Positions 7,385 to 16,961 of a stretch of 64,000 nucleotides of DNA are shown here, piece by piece. This DNA is from an uncultured Lachnospiraceae bacterium (GTDB taxonomy: Bacteria > Bacillota > Clostridia > Lachnospirales > Lachnospiraceae): NCBI GenBank assembly GCA_944381575.1, contig CALWLS010000001.1, forward strand, positions 1 to 64,000. The letters are read 5' to 3'. A program made the translations under genes and the position numbers. The notes under the pieces are model-generated. The model was not told the origin of the DNA. It was given only the letters and a program-made list of their open reading frames with translations, and ran no database searches. Numbering within the stretch: the first letter of the stretch is position 1; every line of letters begins with the position of its first letter.

Positions 7385-8076
7385 TAAGACGGCTTATCGC
7401 TGATAATAAATGGCTGCTCCTGCTTTTATATTTTCCAATCTATCTTGCTGCATTCTTTACGATAGATAAAATAGAAGTGGATCATCATGTGATAGTCTGC
7501 GCTCTGGACGAGGCCGTCAGGTTCAATGAGCTTTTCGTTATACCCTATGCCCTGTGGTTTTTCTGGTTTCCGGGAGTGCTCCTGCTGTTTGCGGCAGCGG
7601 CTTTAAGGCCATATTTCAAGGGCGGCGCATCCGAAAAGGAGATATCGGACGGGGTTCATGCAAGAGCTGATTTTATCAAGACCTGCATAGTCATGTTCAC
7701 ATCCATGACCATAAGCCTTATCATATATGTGGTATGGCCTAACGCCGTGGATCTGAGGGAGCCGATCGAGAGGGATAATATATTTGCAAAAGCGGTCGAA
7801 ATGATACGTGCGGCGGATACGCCCTACGGAGTATGCCCATCAATACATGTGGCTACCATAACTGCAGAGGCCCTTTCAATAAAGGACAGCGCCATAAGCC
7901 TGCTTGGGCGAAGGGAAAAGATCGCGGCGTATATGATCACACTGCTTATCGCATATTCAACGATGGCGATAAAGCAGCACAGCATCATAGACGTTATAGC
8001 CGGAGCCCTGCTGGCCGCAGTTTTATACGCGGCCTACAGGCTGATATTTCATGATAAAAATACAAAGATCGGATGA
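7381..8076 (+). CDS. PAP2-family membrane phosphatase
   Basis: A 231-residue integral membrane protein with about six hydrophobic segments. The phosphatase signature is partly visible: CPSIHVAT (the PSxH motif with its catalytic His) and, about 50 residues later, STMAIKQHSIIDVIAG (the x-H-x-x-x-D motif). Family members remove phosphate from lipid phosphates or act as phosphotransferases. The gene overlaps the pyrophosphatase by four bases, which suggests coupled synthesis; a joint role in recycling lipid-linked pyrophosphate is possible but only inferred. A terminator follows at once. Confidence 0.8.
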   Translation: MIRRLIADNKWLLLLLYFPIYLAAFFTIDKIEVDHHVIVCALDEAVRFNELFVIPYALWFFWFPGVLLLFAAAALRPYFKGGASEKEISDGVHARADFIKTCIVMFTSMTISLIIYVVWPNAVDLREPIERDNIFAKAVEMIRAADTPYGVCPSIHVATITAEALSIKDSAISLLGRREKIAAYMITLLIAYSTMAIKQHSIIDVIAGALLAAVLYAAYRLIFHDKNTKIG

Positions 8077-8083
8077 TATAATA

Positions 8084-8112
8084 AAAGCGGCTTAGATAAG
8101 CCGCTTTATCTT
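8084..8112 (+). terminator. Rho-independent terminator
   Basis: AAAGCGGCTT pairs with AAGCCGCTTT around an AGAT loop, followed by ATCTTTAT. It ends the pyrophosphatase-PAP2 unit. Confidence 0.8.
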
Positions 8113-8192
8113 TATAAATATAGTAGTGATATCATAATAAACATCATGTGGGATTTTCAGGGGCAGGAAGCCTCTGACTTGGGAATTGAGAT

Positions 8193-11033
8193 ATGAGTAA
8201 ACAGGTGATAAAGATCCGGGGCGCCTCGGAGCATAATTTAAAAAACATAGATCTGGATATACCAAGAGACGAGCTGGTGGTGCTGACGGGACTTTCGGGC
8301 TCCGGCAAATCCTCCCTTGCTTTTGATACCATATACGCCGAGGGACAGAGGAGGTATATGGAGTCCTTAAGCTCATATGCGAGACAGTTCCTCGGACAGA
8401 TGGAAAAGCCAAAGGTACAGAGCATAGAGGGGCTTCCGCCGGCCATAAGCATAGACCAGAAATCCACGAACCATAACCCGAGGTCTACCGTTGGCACGGT
8501 TACGGAGATCTACGACTATCTGAGGCTTTTATATGCGAGGATAGGTATTCCCCATTGCCCTAAGTGCGGCAGGGAGATAAAGCGCCAGACCGTGGATGAG
8601 ATGGTGGAGAGCATCATGGCCTTTCCGGAAAGGAGCAGGATAGTACTGCTTGCGCCGGTGGTGAGAGGCAAAAAGGGTGAGCACACAAAGCTTTTGGAAT
8701 CAAGCCGCAGGTCAGGCTACGTCCGTGTCCGCATAGACGGAAACATGTACGAGCTTTCAGAGGACATAAAATTAGATAAAAATATCAAGCACAACATAGA
8801 GATAGTCGTGGACAGGCTCATAGTACGGGAGGGTATAGAACAGCGTCTTACGGATTCCGTGGAAAATGCCCTTAAGCTTTCGGACGGCCTGCTCAATGTG
8901 GAGGTGCTTAAGGAGGATGAGCCGGAGGTATTTACCTTTTCACAGAATTATGCATGCCCGGACTGCGGCATAAGCGTGGAGGAGATAGAGCCGAGATCGT
9001 TTTCATTCAACAATCCTTTCGGTGCATGCCCTGAATGCTTCGGATTAGGCTACCGCATGGAGTTTTCGCTGGATCTCATGATCCCTGACAGAAGCTTATC
9101 CATCAATCAGGGGGTGTTCCAGGTAACGGGCTGGCAGTCCAGCTCTACAAAGGGCTCATATTCCCACGCCATGCTGGAAGCTCTTTCAAAGGAATACGGC
9201 TTCAGTCTTGATACTCCGTTTAACGAGCTTCCGGAGCATGTACAGCATATGCTTATCTACGGCACCGGAGGAAAAAAGGTGTCTGTAAAATACAAGAGCA
9301 GGTACAGCGGCGGAACCGTATATGAGACGGCCTTCGAGGGACTTATAGAAAATGTTAAAAGAAGGTATAAGGAGTGCTTTTCACAGGATCAGAAGGCCCA
9401 GTATGAGGAATACATGCTGCATGATACCTGTCCATTATGTAAGGGGCAGAGGCTTAAGGCTTCGGCCCTTGCGGTGACTGTGGGAGGCCTTAACATATAC
9501 GAGATGAGCTCCATGCCGGTAAACCGGCTTAGGGATTTCATATCTGAGCTTAAACTTACGGATTTCCAGGAGCAGATAGGCCATGAGATCCTTAAGGAGA
9601 TAAGGGCAAGACTTGAGTTTTTGGTAAATGTGGGGCTGGATTATCTTACTCTTGCAAGGTCCGCATCGACCCTTTCCGGAGGAGAGGCTCAGAGGATAAG
9701 GCTTGCCACCCAGATAGGCTCGGGCCTTGTGGGGGTCGCCTATATACTGGACGAGCCGTCCATAGGTCTCCACCAGAGGGATAATGACAAGTTGCTGGCA
9801 ACCCTTAAAAAGCTCAGGGATCTTGGAAATTCAGTAATAGTGGTGGAGCATGACGAGGATACCATGAGAGCCGCTGATTACGTGGTGGACATAGGGCCGG
9901 GAGCCGGCGAGCACGGAGGAAGGGTAGTTGCGGCGGGCTCCGTCGAGGATATAATAAGCTGCGAAGAGTCCCTTACAGGACAGTATCTCTCGGGAAAGAA
10001 AAAGATAGAAGTCCCGGAAAAGAGGGTGGAGCCAAAGGGTTATATCACTATAAGGGACGCCCATGAAAATAACTTAAAGCATATAGACGTGGATATTCCT
10101 CTCGGGGTATTTACCTGTGTGACGGGAGTCTCGGGAAGCGGAAAGTCATCCCTTGTAAATGAGATATTATATAAATCCCTGGCCCATACGTTAAACAGGG
10201 CCAAGCTCATACCGGGAAAGCACGGAAGCATAGAGGGGATAGAACAGCTCGACAAGGTCATCTGCATAGATCAGGCTCCGATAGGCAGGACCCCAAGATC
10301 AAATCCTGCAACATACACTGGCGTATTTGATATGATCAGGGATCTTTTTGCATCTACCCAGGATGCAAAAATGAGGGGGTATACAAAGGGAAGATTTTCA
10401 TTTAACGTAAAGGGCGGCCGCTGCGAGGCCTGCTCAGGAGACGGCATCATAAAGATAGAGATGCATTTCCTTCCGGATGTATACGTACCCTGCGAGGTCT
10501 GCGGAGGAAAGCGCTATAACAGGGAGACTCTTGAGGTCAAATATAAGGGAAAGAGCATATATGATGTGCTGAACATGACGGTGGAGGAAGCCCTCGACTT
10601 TTTCAAGAACATCCCTTCAATAGAGCGGAAGATACAGACGCTGTACGATGTGGGACTGTCTTATCTCAGGCTGGGGCAGCCGAGCACGGAGCTTTCAGGA
10701 GGAGAGGCCCAGAGGATCAAGCTCGCAACGGAGCTGAGCCGCAGAGGCACGGGAAAGACCATTTACATACTGGATGAGCCTACCACGGGACTTCATTTTG
10801 ACGACGTGGACAAGCTTGTAAAGATGCTTTTAAGGCTCAGGGAAAACGGCAACACGGTAGTGGTCATAGAGCACAATTTAGATGTCATCAAGGTGGCCGA
10901 CTACATAATAGATATGGGACCGGAAGGCGGAGACGGAGGCGGGACCGTTATTGCAAGGGGCACCCCGGAGGAGGTAGCTGACGCGCCTCAGAGCTTTACC
11001 GGAAAATATCTGAAGCCCTATCTTGTGAGATAA
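8193..11033 (+). CDS. uvrA: Excinuclease ABC subunit A
   Basis: Damage-recognition ATPase of nucleotide excision repair, working with UvrB and UvrC. At 946 residues it has the usual length. Seen in order: Walker [15 protein letters not shown], first zinc module CPDCG...CPECFG, ABC signature LSGGEAQRI, Walker [11 protein letters not shown], second Walker [11 protein letters not shown], second zinc module CEACSGDG...CEVCGGKRY, second LSGGEAQRI and [10 protein letters not shown]. The start ATGAGTAAACAG has only a weak GAG upstream. The gene stands alone between a terminator and the deaminase gene; uvrB is not in the window. Confidence 0.98.
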   Translation: MSKQVIKIRGASEHNLKNIDLDIPRDELVVLTGLSGSGKSSLAFDTIYAEGQRRYMESLSSYARQFLGQMEKPKVQSIEGLPPAISIDQKSTNHNPRSTVGTVTEIYDYLRLLYARIGIPHCPKCGREIKRQTVDEMVESIMAFPERSRIVLLAPVVRGKKGEHTKLLESSRRSGYVRVRIDGNMYELSEDIKLDKNIKHNIEIVVDRLIVREGIEQRLTDSVENALKLSDGLLNVEVLKEDEPEVFTFSQNYACPDCGISVEEIEPRSFSFNNPFGACPECFGLGYRMEFSLDLMIPDRSLSINQGVFQVTGWQSSSTKGSYSHAMLEALSKEYGFSLDTPFNELPEHVQHMLIYGTGGKKVSVKYKSRYSGGTVYETAFEGLIENVKRRYKECFSQDQKAQYEEYMLHDTCPLCKGQRLKASALAVTVGGLNIYEMSSMPVNRLRDFISELKLTDFQEQIGHEILKEIRARLEFLVNVGLDYLTLARSASTLSGGEAQRIRLATQIGSGLVGVAYILDEPSIGLHQRDNDKLLATLKKLRDLGNSVIVVEHDEDTMRAADYVVDIGPGAGEHGGRVVAAGSVEDIISCEESLTGQYLSGKKKIEVPEKRVEPKGYITIRDAHENNLKHIDVDIPLGVFTCVTGVSGSGKSSLVNEILYKSLAHTLNRAKLIPGKHGSIEGIEQLDKVICIDQAPIGRTPRSNPATYTGVFDMIRDLFASTQDAKMRGYTKGRFSFNVKGGRCEACSGDGIIKIEMHFLPDVYVPCEVCGGKRYNRETLEVKYKGKSIYDVLNMTVEEALDFFKNIPSIERKIQTLYDVGLSYLRLGQPSTELSGGEAQRIKLATELSRRGTGKTIYILDEPTTGLHFDDVDKLVKMLLRLRENGNTVVVIEHNLDVIKVADYIIDMGPEGGDGGGTVIARGTPEEVADAPQSFTGKYLKPYLVR

Positions 11034-11109
11034 TTTGAATTGGATAGTTTATTTAAACTGCGGGTGTTTTAAAAGCATATGAGATCAAATAACAGGAGAG
11101 GAGCACGCC

Positions 11110-12429
11110 ATGCTTTTTAAAAATATCAAGATCATAGACGGCGGATTTACCGCAAAGAGCAATATGTACGTGAGGACCGAGGGGCCTGTCATTAGCTACA
11201 TAGGAAAAAAGGAGCCTGATAAGATCGACGGCGAGGAGGTATATGACGGCAGAGGCAGGGTGATGCTTCCGGCCTTCTATAACTGCCACTGCCATGTGCC
11301 TATGACGCTGTTAAGGGGCTACGGCGAAGGGCTGGATCTCCACAGATGGCTTACGGAAAAGGTATTTCCATTTGAGGGCAGGCTTACGGCAAAGGACGTT
11401 TACTGGAGCACAAAGCTTGGAGCCATGGAGCTGATAGCATCAGGCTGCGCTTCCATCAGCGACATGTATTTCTTTATAGGAGATATGGCTTCGTCTCTTG
11501 ATGAATGCGGCATGAAGGCCAACATAAGCCATGGCATATCCTCAGGGACAGAATCCGATATCAGGGACATGAAGGGCTATAAGGATACCATGGAGCTTGA
11601 TAAAAGGGTAAAGAGAGGAGAGTTCGGAGGAAAGCCCGGAGACGGAAGCGACAGCCGAATAAAGGCGGATATGGGACTGCACGCCGAGTATACATCAGAT
11701 GAAAAACTTGTAAGGCAGGTGGCTGACGCCGCTTATGAGGCGGGAATGATAGTACATGTACATGCCTCAGAGACAAAAAAAGAACATGCCGAATGCAGGG
11801 AAAGGCATGGAGGCCGTACGCCGGTGAAATATTTCAGCGACTGCGGACTGTTTAAAAATCAGGTCCAGGCTGCGCACTGCGTATATATCGAGGAGGAAGA
11901 CGCTGAGATCATGAAGTCAGCCGGAGCCTATATGGTGCACAACCCTTCCAGCAATATGAAGCTTGGAAGCGGCGTCGCAAGGATAAAGGAGCTTAATGAA
12001 AAGGGACTTAACATAGCCCTTGGGACCGACGGAGCCTCCAGCAACAATAACCTCAACATGGTGGAGGAAATGCATATGGCTGCCATGATATCAAGGGGCT
12101 TTACTCTTGACGCAAATGCCGTAAGCGCAGGAAACATACTTAAAATGGCAACTCGTAACGGTGCGCTTTGCCAGGGCAGAAAAAACTGCGGTAAGATAGA
12201 GGAGGGCATGAGGGCCGACCTCATAGTTATGGATCTCGACAGGCCTCATATGCAGCCGGATTTCGATACAGTATCCAACATAGTATTTTCAGCCCAGAGC
12301 TCGGACATCGTTTTGAATATGATCGACGGACGCGTCGTATATAAGAATGGAGAGTACCTGACAATAGACAGGGAAAGGGTAATATTTGAGGCCAATAAGA
12401 GCTTTGAGCGCATACTCGGTGGGCTGTAA
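11110..12429 (+). CDS. Amidohydrolase, MtaD-type (SAH/MTA deaminase family)
   Basis: Metal-dependent deaminase of the amidohydrolase superfamily (TrzN/AtzA/MtaD group); the best-known role is deamination of S-adenosylhomocysteine or methylthioadenosine. Metal ligands are visible: NCHCH (His60, His62), then VHVHASE and the downstream AAHCVY, and the catalytic Asp in ALGTDGASSNNNLNM. EGMRADLIVMD is the usual C-terminal composite-domain segment. The length of 439 residues is normal. The ribosome binding site AGGAGAGGAG is strong. The precise base specificity is uncertain because the family is broad. Confidence 0.85.
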   Translation: MLFKNIKIIDGGFTAKSNMYVRTEGPVISYIGKKEPDKIDGEEVYDGRGRVMLPAFYNCHCHVPMTLLRGYGEGLDLHRWLTEKVFPFEGRLTAKDVYWSTKLGAMELIASGCASISDMYFFIGDMASSLDECGMKANISHGISSGTESDIRDMKGYKDTMELDKRVKRGEFGGKPGDGSDSRIKADMGLHAEYTSDEKLVRQVADAAYEAGMIVHVHASETKKEHAECRERHGGRTPVKYFSDCGLFKNQVQAAHCVYIEEEDAEIMKSAGAYMVHNPSSNMKLGSGVARIKELNEKGLNIALGTDGASSNNNLNMVEEMHMAAMISRGFTLDANAVSAGNILKMATRNGALCQGRKNCGKIEEGMRADLIVMDLDRPHMQPDFDTVSNIVFSAQSSDIVLNMIDGRVVYKNGEYLTIDRERVIFEANKSFERILGGL

Positions 12430-12521
12430 GAGGCCGTGACAGCCTGCAAGGAACATTCTGCAAGAGAGCAGTTATAAGTATTTATATAGAACAGGGCTTA
12501 AATTCCGTATATTTTGCGGTT

Positions 12522-12550
12522 TTGCAAATTTCCTTCCAAAATGTTAAACT
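12522..12550 (+). promoter_or_regulatory. Candidate promoter of the CarD-like gene
   Basis: TTGCAA, 17-base spacer, TAAACT (four of six). It is placed 23 bases before the ATG. Confidence 0.4.
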
Positions 12551-12573
12551 TTAATACATAGGGAGGAAAATAT

Positions 12574-13086
12574 ATGTATAACAAAGGGGATTATGTCGTT
12601 AAGGCAAATACCGGAGTCTGCGTCATAGCTGACATAATCATAAAGAAGCTCACCGAGTCGTCGCCGGAAAAGGAATATTATGTACTGGTACCGGTGGACG
12701 ATGAAAATGCGAGGCTTTTTATCCCGACGAATCAGGAACCGCCTAACATCAGGGCGATGCTTTCTGAGGAAGAGGCCTGGGCACTCATAAGGGCTATCCC
12801 TGACATAGGGATAAGCTGGATAGAAAATGACAGGATGCGCGAGCGAGTATATAAGGACGCCATGAGATCCAATGATCCTGCGGAGCTGGTAAGCATAATC
12901 AAAAATATGTATATCAGATTTAAGGAGAGGGAAAATCAGGGCAAAAAAGCGACGTCCGTGGATGAACGTTATTTTAAAATGGCAGAGAAGCTGCTTTATA
13001 TGGAACTTGCAAAGGCAATAGGGACGGAATGCGACAGGATGCAGGCCGTTATAGCCGAGACCATCGGCGACAGGGCCGGTTTTTAA
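12574..13086 (+). CDS. CarD family transcriptional regulator
   Basis: A 170-residue protein. The N-terminal Tudor-like CarD/TRCF RNA-polymerase-interaction domain is recognisable from YNKGDYVVKANTGVCVIADI, followed by YYVLVPVDDENARLFIPT, and the rest is a helical CarD-type C-terminal domain (residues about 65-165). CarD proteins bind the RNA polymerase beta subunit and stabilise or modulate open complexes. GGGAGG precedes the start. A B3/B4-domain protein follows after 41 bases and may be co-transcribed. Confidence 0.85.
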   Translation: MYNKGDYVVKANTGVCVIADIIIKKLTESSPEKEYYVLVPVDDENARLFIPTNQEPPNIRAMLSEEEAWALIRAIPDIGISWIENDRMRERVYKDAMRSNDPAELVSIIKNMYIRFKERENQGKKATSVDERYFKMAEKLLYMELAKAIGTECDRMQAVIAETIGDRAGF

Positions 13087-13127
13087 GAGCCGTATTTTAA
13101 AAAGATGAGATTTAAGGAGAATGTGAA

Positions 13128-13787
13128 ATGGATATAGTTATTGACAGCTCTCTTAAGAGCATATGGCCGGAGACGGCACTCGGAGTGCTTGAATACGAAG
13201 CTGAGGTAGTAAAGAGCCCGGATGAGCTTTTGGACGCTTTTGAGGATACGATCGAAAAGCTTTCGGACGAATACTGCATGGACGATATAGCGAAATTACA
13301 GCACATAGCCGCCACGAGGAAGGCGTATAAGGCGCTGGGGAAAAATCCTTCGGAGTATCGTAACGCGGCTGAGGCCATGCTCAGGAGAGTTGTGAAAAAT
13401 AACGGCCTTTATCATATCAATAATATAGTAGAGGTAAATAATCTTATCTCCATATCTTCAGGCTATTCCATTGGCTCATATGATGAGGGAGAGGTAAAGG
13501 GTCAGGTAGTATATAAGAAAGCAGAGGAGGACCTGCATTACGCCGGAATAGGCAAAAACAGCGTGAACATAGGCTGCATCCCTACGCTTCATGATGACGA
13601 AGGGGCCTTTGGAAACGCGACTTCGGATTCACAGAGGGCCATGATAAAGGAGGGAAGAAGAAAGATAGCTTCAGTTATATATTCCTTCGACGGTACCGAC
13701 GGGCTTATGGAGTGGATGGATGAGTTTGAAGCTGATCTTAAGAAATACTGCGGAGTAGACTCTGTAAATAAGAGGATAATAGAATAA
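13128..13787 (+). CDS. B3/B4 tRNA-binding domain protein
   Basis: A 219-residue stand-alone protein with the B3/B4 fold otherwise found in the PheRS beta chain. The segment RKAYKALGKNPSEYRNAAEAMLRRV, followed by NNIVEVNNLISISSG, is characteristic. In PheRS this fold edits mis-charged tyrosine; the free-standing versions are proposed to act on aminoacyl-tRNAs or free amino acids, but function is not settled. AAGGAG precedes the start and a terminator follows the stop. Confidence 0.8.
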   Translation: MDIVIDSSLKSIWPETALGVLEYEAEVVKSPDELLDAFEDTIEKLSDEYCMDDIAKLQHIAATRKAYKALGKNPSEYRNAAEAMLRRVVKNNGLYHINNIVEVNNLISISSGYSIGSYDEGEVKGQVVYKKAEEDLHYAGIGKNSVNIGCIPTLHDDEGAFGNATSDSQRAMIKEGRRKIASVIYSFDGTDGLMEWMDEFEADLKKYCGVDSVNKRIIE

Positions 13788-13796
13788 AAAAGCAAA

Positions 13797-13840
13797 ACCC
13801 GCTGCAGGCTGAGTTGAGGCTTACAGCGGGTCAAATTTTT
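13797..13840. terminator. Bidirectional terminator
   Basis: ACCCGCTG (13797-13804) pairs with CAGCGGGT (13824-13831), with CAAATTTTT after it. The converging LysR gene ends at 13839, so the hairpin likely serves both strands. Confidence 0.7.
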
Positions 13841-14708
13841 AAGCTGAAAATTTCTGTTTTGCGAATTCTATGAATCGTTTCACTGCCGGGGATGCGTTTT
13901 CAAGGGAAGGTACGGCTATGCCAAGCTTGATGGATTCAGGGGGATCCAGCGGCAGTTTCACTACATCACACTTGTAATTGTGGGTTATGAGATCGTTCAT
14001 TATGCTCATGCCAAGTCCCTGCTCTATGAGGGCCAGCGCGGCGAAATTTTCAAGGGTGGAATAGGCGATCTTTGGCTGTATGCGGTGACGCTTGAGCAGT
14101 GCTATGACGTCGTCGTCATGGCCCTGGGCTGGCATGATGAAGGATTCCTTTGCAGCCTCGCGTATGGGATAACTATTATCTAAGGCGCGGGGATGGCCCT
14201 TTGGGAGCACGGCCACCATCATATCGTCCGCTAATGGGATCCAGTCGTAATTCATGTTTTTCTTATAACTGAAAAAAGCCAGATCTACGGTGCGGTTATT
14301 CAGCCAGTCCTCGCATTTCTGGTGTATGCCCTCCATCATGTTGATCTTGATGCCGGGATAGCTGTTGTTGAACATATTTATCAGCGAAGGCAGCCAGTGT
14401 GAGGCTATGGAGGAATACGCGCCGATGTTTATGGCTCCGACGGAGAGCCCATGTATGCCGGATATGATCTGCTGGAGGTTCTCCTCCTGATTAAGTATCT
14501 CCCTTATGACCGGGAGCACGGCTTCACCGTTGTTGGTAAGGGTAAGGCCGTTTTTGCTGCGTTCAAAAAGAGGAAATCCGAATTCCTTTTCGAGGGCGCT
14601 GATAAGCTGGCTCACGCCGGAAGGAGAATAATTGAGTATCTCTGCCGCATGGGAGAGGCTCTTTTCGTATGCGGCCACCGAAAACGCCCTGTAACGTGGA
14701 TTAATCAT
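13839..14708 (-). CDS. LysR family transcriptional regulator
   Basis: A DNA-binding regulator with an N-terminal winged helix (residues 1-60: YRAFSVAAYEKSLSHAAEILNYSPSGVSQLISALEKEFGFPLFER) and a periplasmic-binding-like effector domain. I chose the ATG at 14708 because it places the HTH at the usual distance from the N terminus; the longer frame begins with a TTG at 14756 and adds 16 residues unlike the family. The gene points away from the catabolic block at 14886 and shares a 177-base intergenic region with it, which carries a large palindrome. The simplest reading is that this protein controls that block in response to a pathway metabolite. Confidence 0.88.
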   Translation of the reverse strand: MINPRYRAFSVAAYEKSLSHAAEILNYSPSGVSQLISALEKEFGFPLFERSKNGLTLTNNGEAVLPVIREILNQEENLQQIISGIHGLSVGAINIGAYSSIASHWLPSLINMFNNSYPGIKINMMEGIHQKCEDWLNNRTVDLAFFSYKKNMNYDWIPLADDMMVAVLPKGHPRALDNSYPIREAAKESFIMPAQGHDDDVIALLKRHRIQPKIAYSTLENFAALALIEQGLGMSIMNDLITHNYKCDVVKLPLDPPESIKLGIAVPSLENASPAVKRFIEFAKQKFSA

Positions 14709-14767
14709 GGCAGGATAATGACTGTATGTAAAAATGAACAAAACATGATAATACAACTGATGAATTA

Positions 14768-14796
14768 TTTATATTTAAGTATTACTTAAAGATAAA
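14768..14796. promoter_or_regulatory. LysR-type operator candidate
   Basis: TTTAAGTATTACTTAAA (14774-14790) is a perfect 17-bp palindrome, and symmetry extends to 29 bp with one mismatched pair. It contains the T-N11-A form expected of LysR boxes, ends 15 bases upstream of the -35 of the divergent catabolic promoter, and starts 59 bases from the LysR start codon. Confidence 0.7.
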
Positions 14797-14811
14797 ATGA
14801 AAATTATTGTA

Positions 14812-14840
14812 TTTACTTTCAACATAGGCAATTATATAAT
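14812..14840 (+). promoter_or_regulatory. Promoter of the catabolic block
   Basis: TTTACT, 17-base spacer and a perfect TATAAT, with the start expected near 14847. The LysR-type palindrome ends 15 bases upstream of the -35, the usual activator position. Confidence 0.7.
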
Positions 14841-14885
14841 CCTATTAGTTTAAATGCAACCGCAATGGGTTGAAAGGAGTTTGAA

Positions 14886-15629
14886 ATGGACAATAAGAAG
14901 AAGTTAGTACCAAAGGCGATTACATTTGATGTGTACGGAACCCTTATCGACTGGGAGGGTGAAGTTCAGGATTTCATGAGAAAGCTTTTCGCTAAGCAGG
15001 GGATCACGAACATCACACCTTACGAGGCTCAGCAGAGATGGGAGATCCTTCAGTTCGACTATATCCAGGAGAAGTATCGTCCTTACAGACAGATCCTTAA
15101 GGATACTCTTGAGATGACAGCTAATGACATGGGATTCAAGTTCACTCCGGAGGATCAGGAGGAGTTCTCAGCATCCATGTCACACTGGAGAGCATTCCCT
15201 GATACAGTTGAGGCTATCAAGAAGCTCCGTAAGTACACAAAGTGCGTTATGCTTACTAACACAGATAACGATATCATCCGCGCTACACTTGCTAACGCAG
15301 GCATCGAGGTCGATGACATCATCACAGCTGAGGACGCTGGATGCTACAAGCCTGCACACGGCGGATTCCTTCTTTCACAGAAGAAGCTCGGCCTTACTGT
15401 TGACGAGATGATGCACGCAGGATTCGGATTCAGATATGATATCATTCCTGGTAACGAGCTTGGATACAGAACTATCTGGGTAAACAGACAGGGTATCGTT
15501 CGTCCTATCAAGGATGGAGACATCTTAGAGAACTGCAAGGAAGATATCATGACAGGCGACCTTATCACTCTTGCATACGTAATGCAGGGTATGCACCAGA
15601 CAGATATCGAGAACGGTTTCACAGACTGA
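14886..15629 (+). CDS. HAD superfamily hydrolase, haloacid dehalogenase type II-like
   Basis: A 247-residue HAD hydrolase resembling (S)-2-haloacid dehalogenases. The nucleophile motif is FDVYGTLID (Asp15), motif II is MLTNTDND and the motif III Lys is in CYKPAHGGF. Motif IV reads AGFGFRYDIIPGNELG, so the first acidic residue of the usual GDS-x-x-ND box is missing while the second Asp is kept, which argues against a standard phosphatase. The gene opens the block behind the TATAAT promoter and has AAAGGAG at its start. Codon use favours ATC, GCT and AAC as in rpsB. The substrate is unknown; in this context a carbon-halogen or phosphate bond on a 2-substituted acid is a guess. Confidence 0.75.
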   Translation: MDNKKKLVPKAITFDVYGTLIDWEGEVQDFMRKLFAKQGITNITPYEAQQRWEILQFDYIQEKYRPYRQILKDTLEMTANDMGFKFTPEDQEEFSASMSHWRAFPDTVEAIKKLRKYTKCVMLTNTDNDIIRATLANAGIEVDDIITAEDAGCYKPAHGGFLLSQKKLGLTVDEMMHAGFGFRYDIIPGNELGYRTIWVNRQGIVRPIKDGDILENCKEDIMTGDLITLAYVMQGMHQTDIENGFTD

Positions 15630-15665
15630 TCGGATTCACATTTGTATTTAAGAAGGTGGTAAAAA

Positions 15666-15881
15666 ATGAATCTTGTCAAGATTAACTTTGACCGCTGCAA
15701 GGAATGCGGTTATTGTATCAAATTCTGCCCTAAGGGATGTCTCTCAAAGGGAGATAAGATCAATAAGAGAGGCTACTATCCTCCTGTTTACGACGCAACA
15801 AACTGCATAGCCTGCGGAAGCTGTGCGCGTATGTGTCCTGATACGGTTCTTACTGTATACAAGGACGTTGATGTTCAGTAA
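15666..15881 (+). CDS. 2-oxoacid:ferredoxin oxidoreductase, delta (ferredoxin) subunit
   Basis: A 71-residue 2[4Fe-4S] ferredoxin with CKECGYCIKFCP and CIACGSCARMCP. It carries electrons from the thiamine-diphosphate centre of the oxidoreductase to external ferredoxin. The order delta-alpha-beta-gamma that follows is typical of four-subunit KOR/VOR enzymes. AGAAGGTGG precedes the start and the alpha gene follows after 14 bases. Confidence 0.9.
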   Translation: MNLVKINFDRCKECGYCIKFCPKGCLSKGDKINKRGYYPPVYDATNCIACGSCARMCPDTVLTVYKDVDVQ

Positions 15882-15895
15882 GGAGGTTGTATAAA

Positions 15896-16951
15896 ATGGG
15901 TGAGAAAGTATTCATGCAAGGCAACCAGGCTATGGCAGAGTCTGCTATAAGGGCCGGCTGCAAGTTATTCTTCGGTTATCCTATAACTCCTTCAAGTGAG
16001 GTCCCTGAGTATTACGCAAACGTAATGGAGACAAGACCTGAAGAGGGAGTAATGTTCATTCAGGCAGAGACTGAGGTCGCTGCATTCAACATGGTAGCAG
16101 GCGCATGCGCTACAGGACACAGAGCTATGACAGCTACTGCAGGCCCTGGTTTCGACCTTGGCCAGGAGGCTATGTCATACATGTCAGCTGCTGATATCCC
16201 ATCTGTAGTAGTTGAGGTTCAGAGACCGGGCCCTGGAGACGGTGAGATCCTCGCAGCTCAGGGAGATTATTTCTCAGCAGTAAAGGGCGGCGGACACGGT
16301 GACTACTGCAACCTCGTTTTAGCTCCTTACTCAGTACAGGAGATGTGCGAGCTCATGCAGGAGGCATTCGACCTTGCCCAGAAGTATTCAAATCCTGTAG
16401 TACTCCTTACTGACGCTACGCTTGCAAAGATGAGAGAGTCCGTAGAGCTCCCTGGTTATAAGGAGGCTCCGGATCCTAAGACAGTACGCAACGCTCTTAC
16501 AGGCTGCAAGGGCAGAGAGCCTCACAAGGTTGTTACCTGCGGAGACGGTGCTGTTCAGTGGGAAGAGTTCAATTTAAGACTTCAGGAGAAGTATGCTAAG
16601 ATCGCTGCTAATGAAGTCCGTTATCAGGAATATAACATGGAAGATGCTGACATCATCCTCGTTGCTTACGGCTCAGTTGCCCGCGTATGCGAGTCAGCTA
16701 TGAAGCTTGCAAGAGAAGAGGGTATCAAGGTCGGCATGATCCGTCCTATCTCACTCTGGCCATTCCCGAATGTTGCATTCGAGGGCAAGAAGGGCAAGAA
16801 GTTCCTCGTAGTAGAGCTTAGTGCCGGACAGATGGTTCAGGATGTTAAGCTTGCTGTAGATGACAAGAAGGATGTTACATTCTTCGGTAAGCTCGGTGGA
16901 ACCACACCAAGCCCGAAGGTCGTATTAGAGCAGATCAAGAAGTTAGTGTGA
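15896..16951 (+). CDS. 2-oxoacid:ferredoxin oxidoreductase, alpha subunit
   Basis: Alpha chain (351 residues) of a KorA/VorB-type enzyme that converts a 2-oxoacid plus CoA to acyl-CoA, CO2 and reduced ferredoxin. Family landmarks are GNQAMAESAIRAGCKLFFGYPITPSSEV near the N terminus, followed by QAETEVAAFNMVAGACATGHRAMTATAGPGFDL, and the domain II stretch VAYGSVARVCESAMKLAREEGIKVGMIRPISLWPFP. I chose the ATG at 15896, nine bases after the in-frame TTG at 15887, because AGGAGG lies at 15881-15886. The 2-oxoacid is not determined: 2-oxobutyrate, a branched-chain oxoacid and 2-oxoglutarate all remain possible. Confidence 0.9.
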   Translation: MGEKVFMQGNQAMAESAIRAGCKLFFGYPITPSSEVPEYYANVMETRPEEGVMFIQAETEVAAFNMVAGACATGHRAMTATAGPGFDLGQEAMSYMSAADIPSVVVEVQRPGPGDGEILAAQGDYFSAVKGGGHGDYCNLVLAPYSVQEMCELMQEAFDLAQKYSNPVVLLTDATLAKMRESVELPGYKEAPDPKTVRNALTGCKGREPHKVVTCGDGAVQWEEFNLRLQEKYAKIAANEVRYQEYNMEDADIILVAYGSVARVCESAMKLAREEGIKVGMIRPISLWPFPNVAFEGKKGKKFLVVELSAGQMVQDVKLAVDDKKDVTFFGKLGGTTPSPKVVLEQIKKLV

Positions 16952-16961
16952 GGTGGGAATA

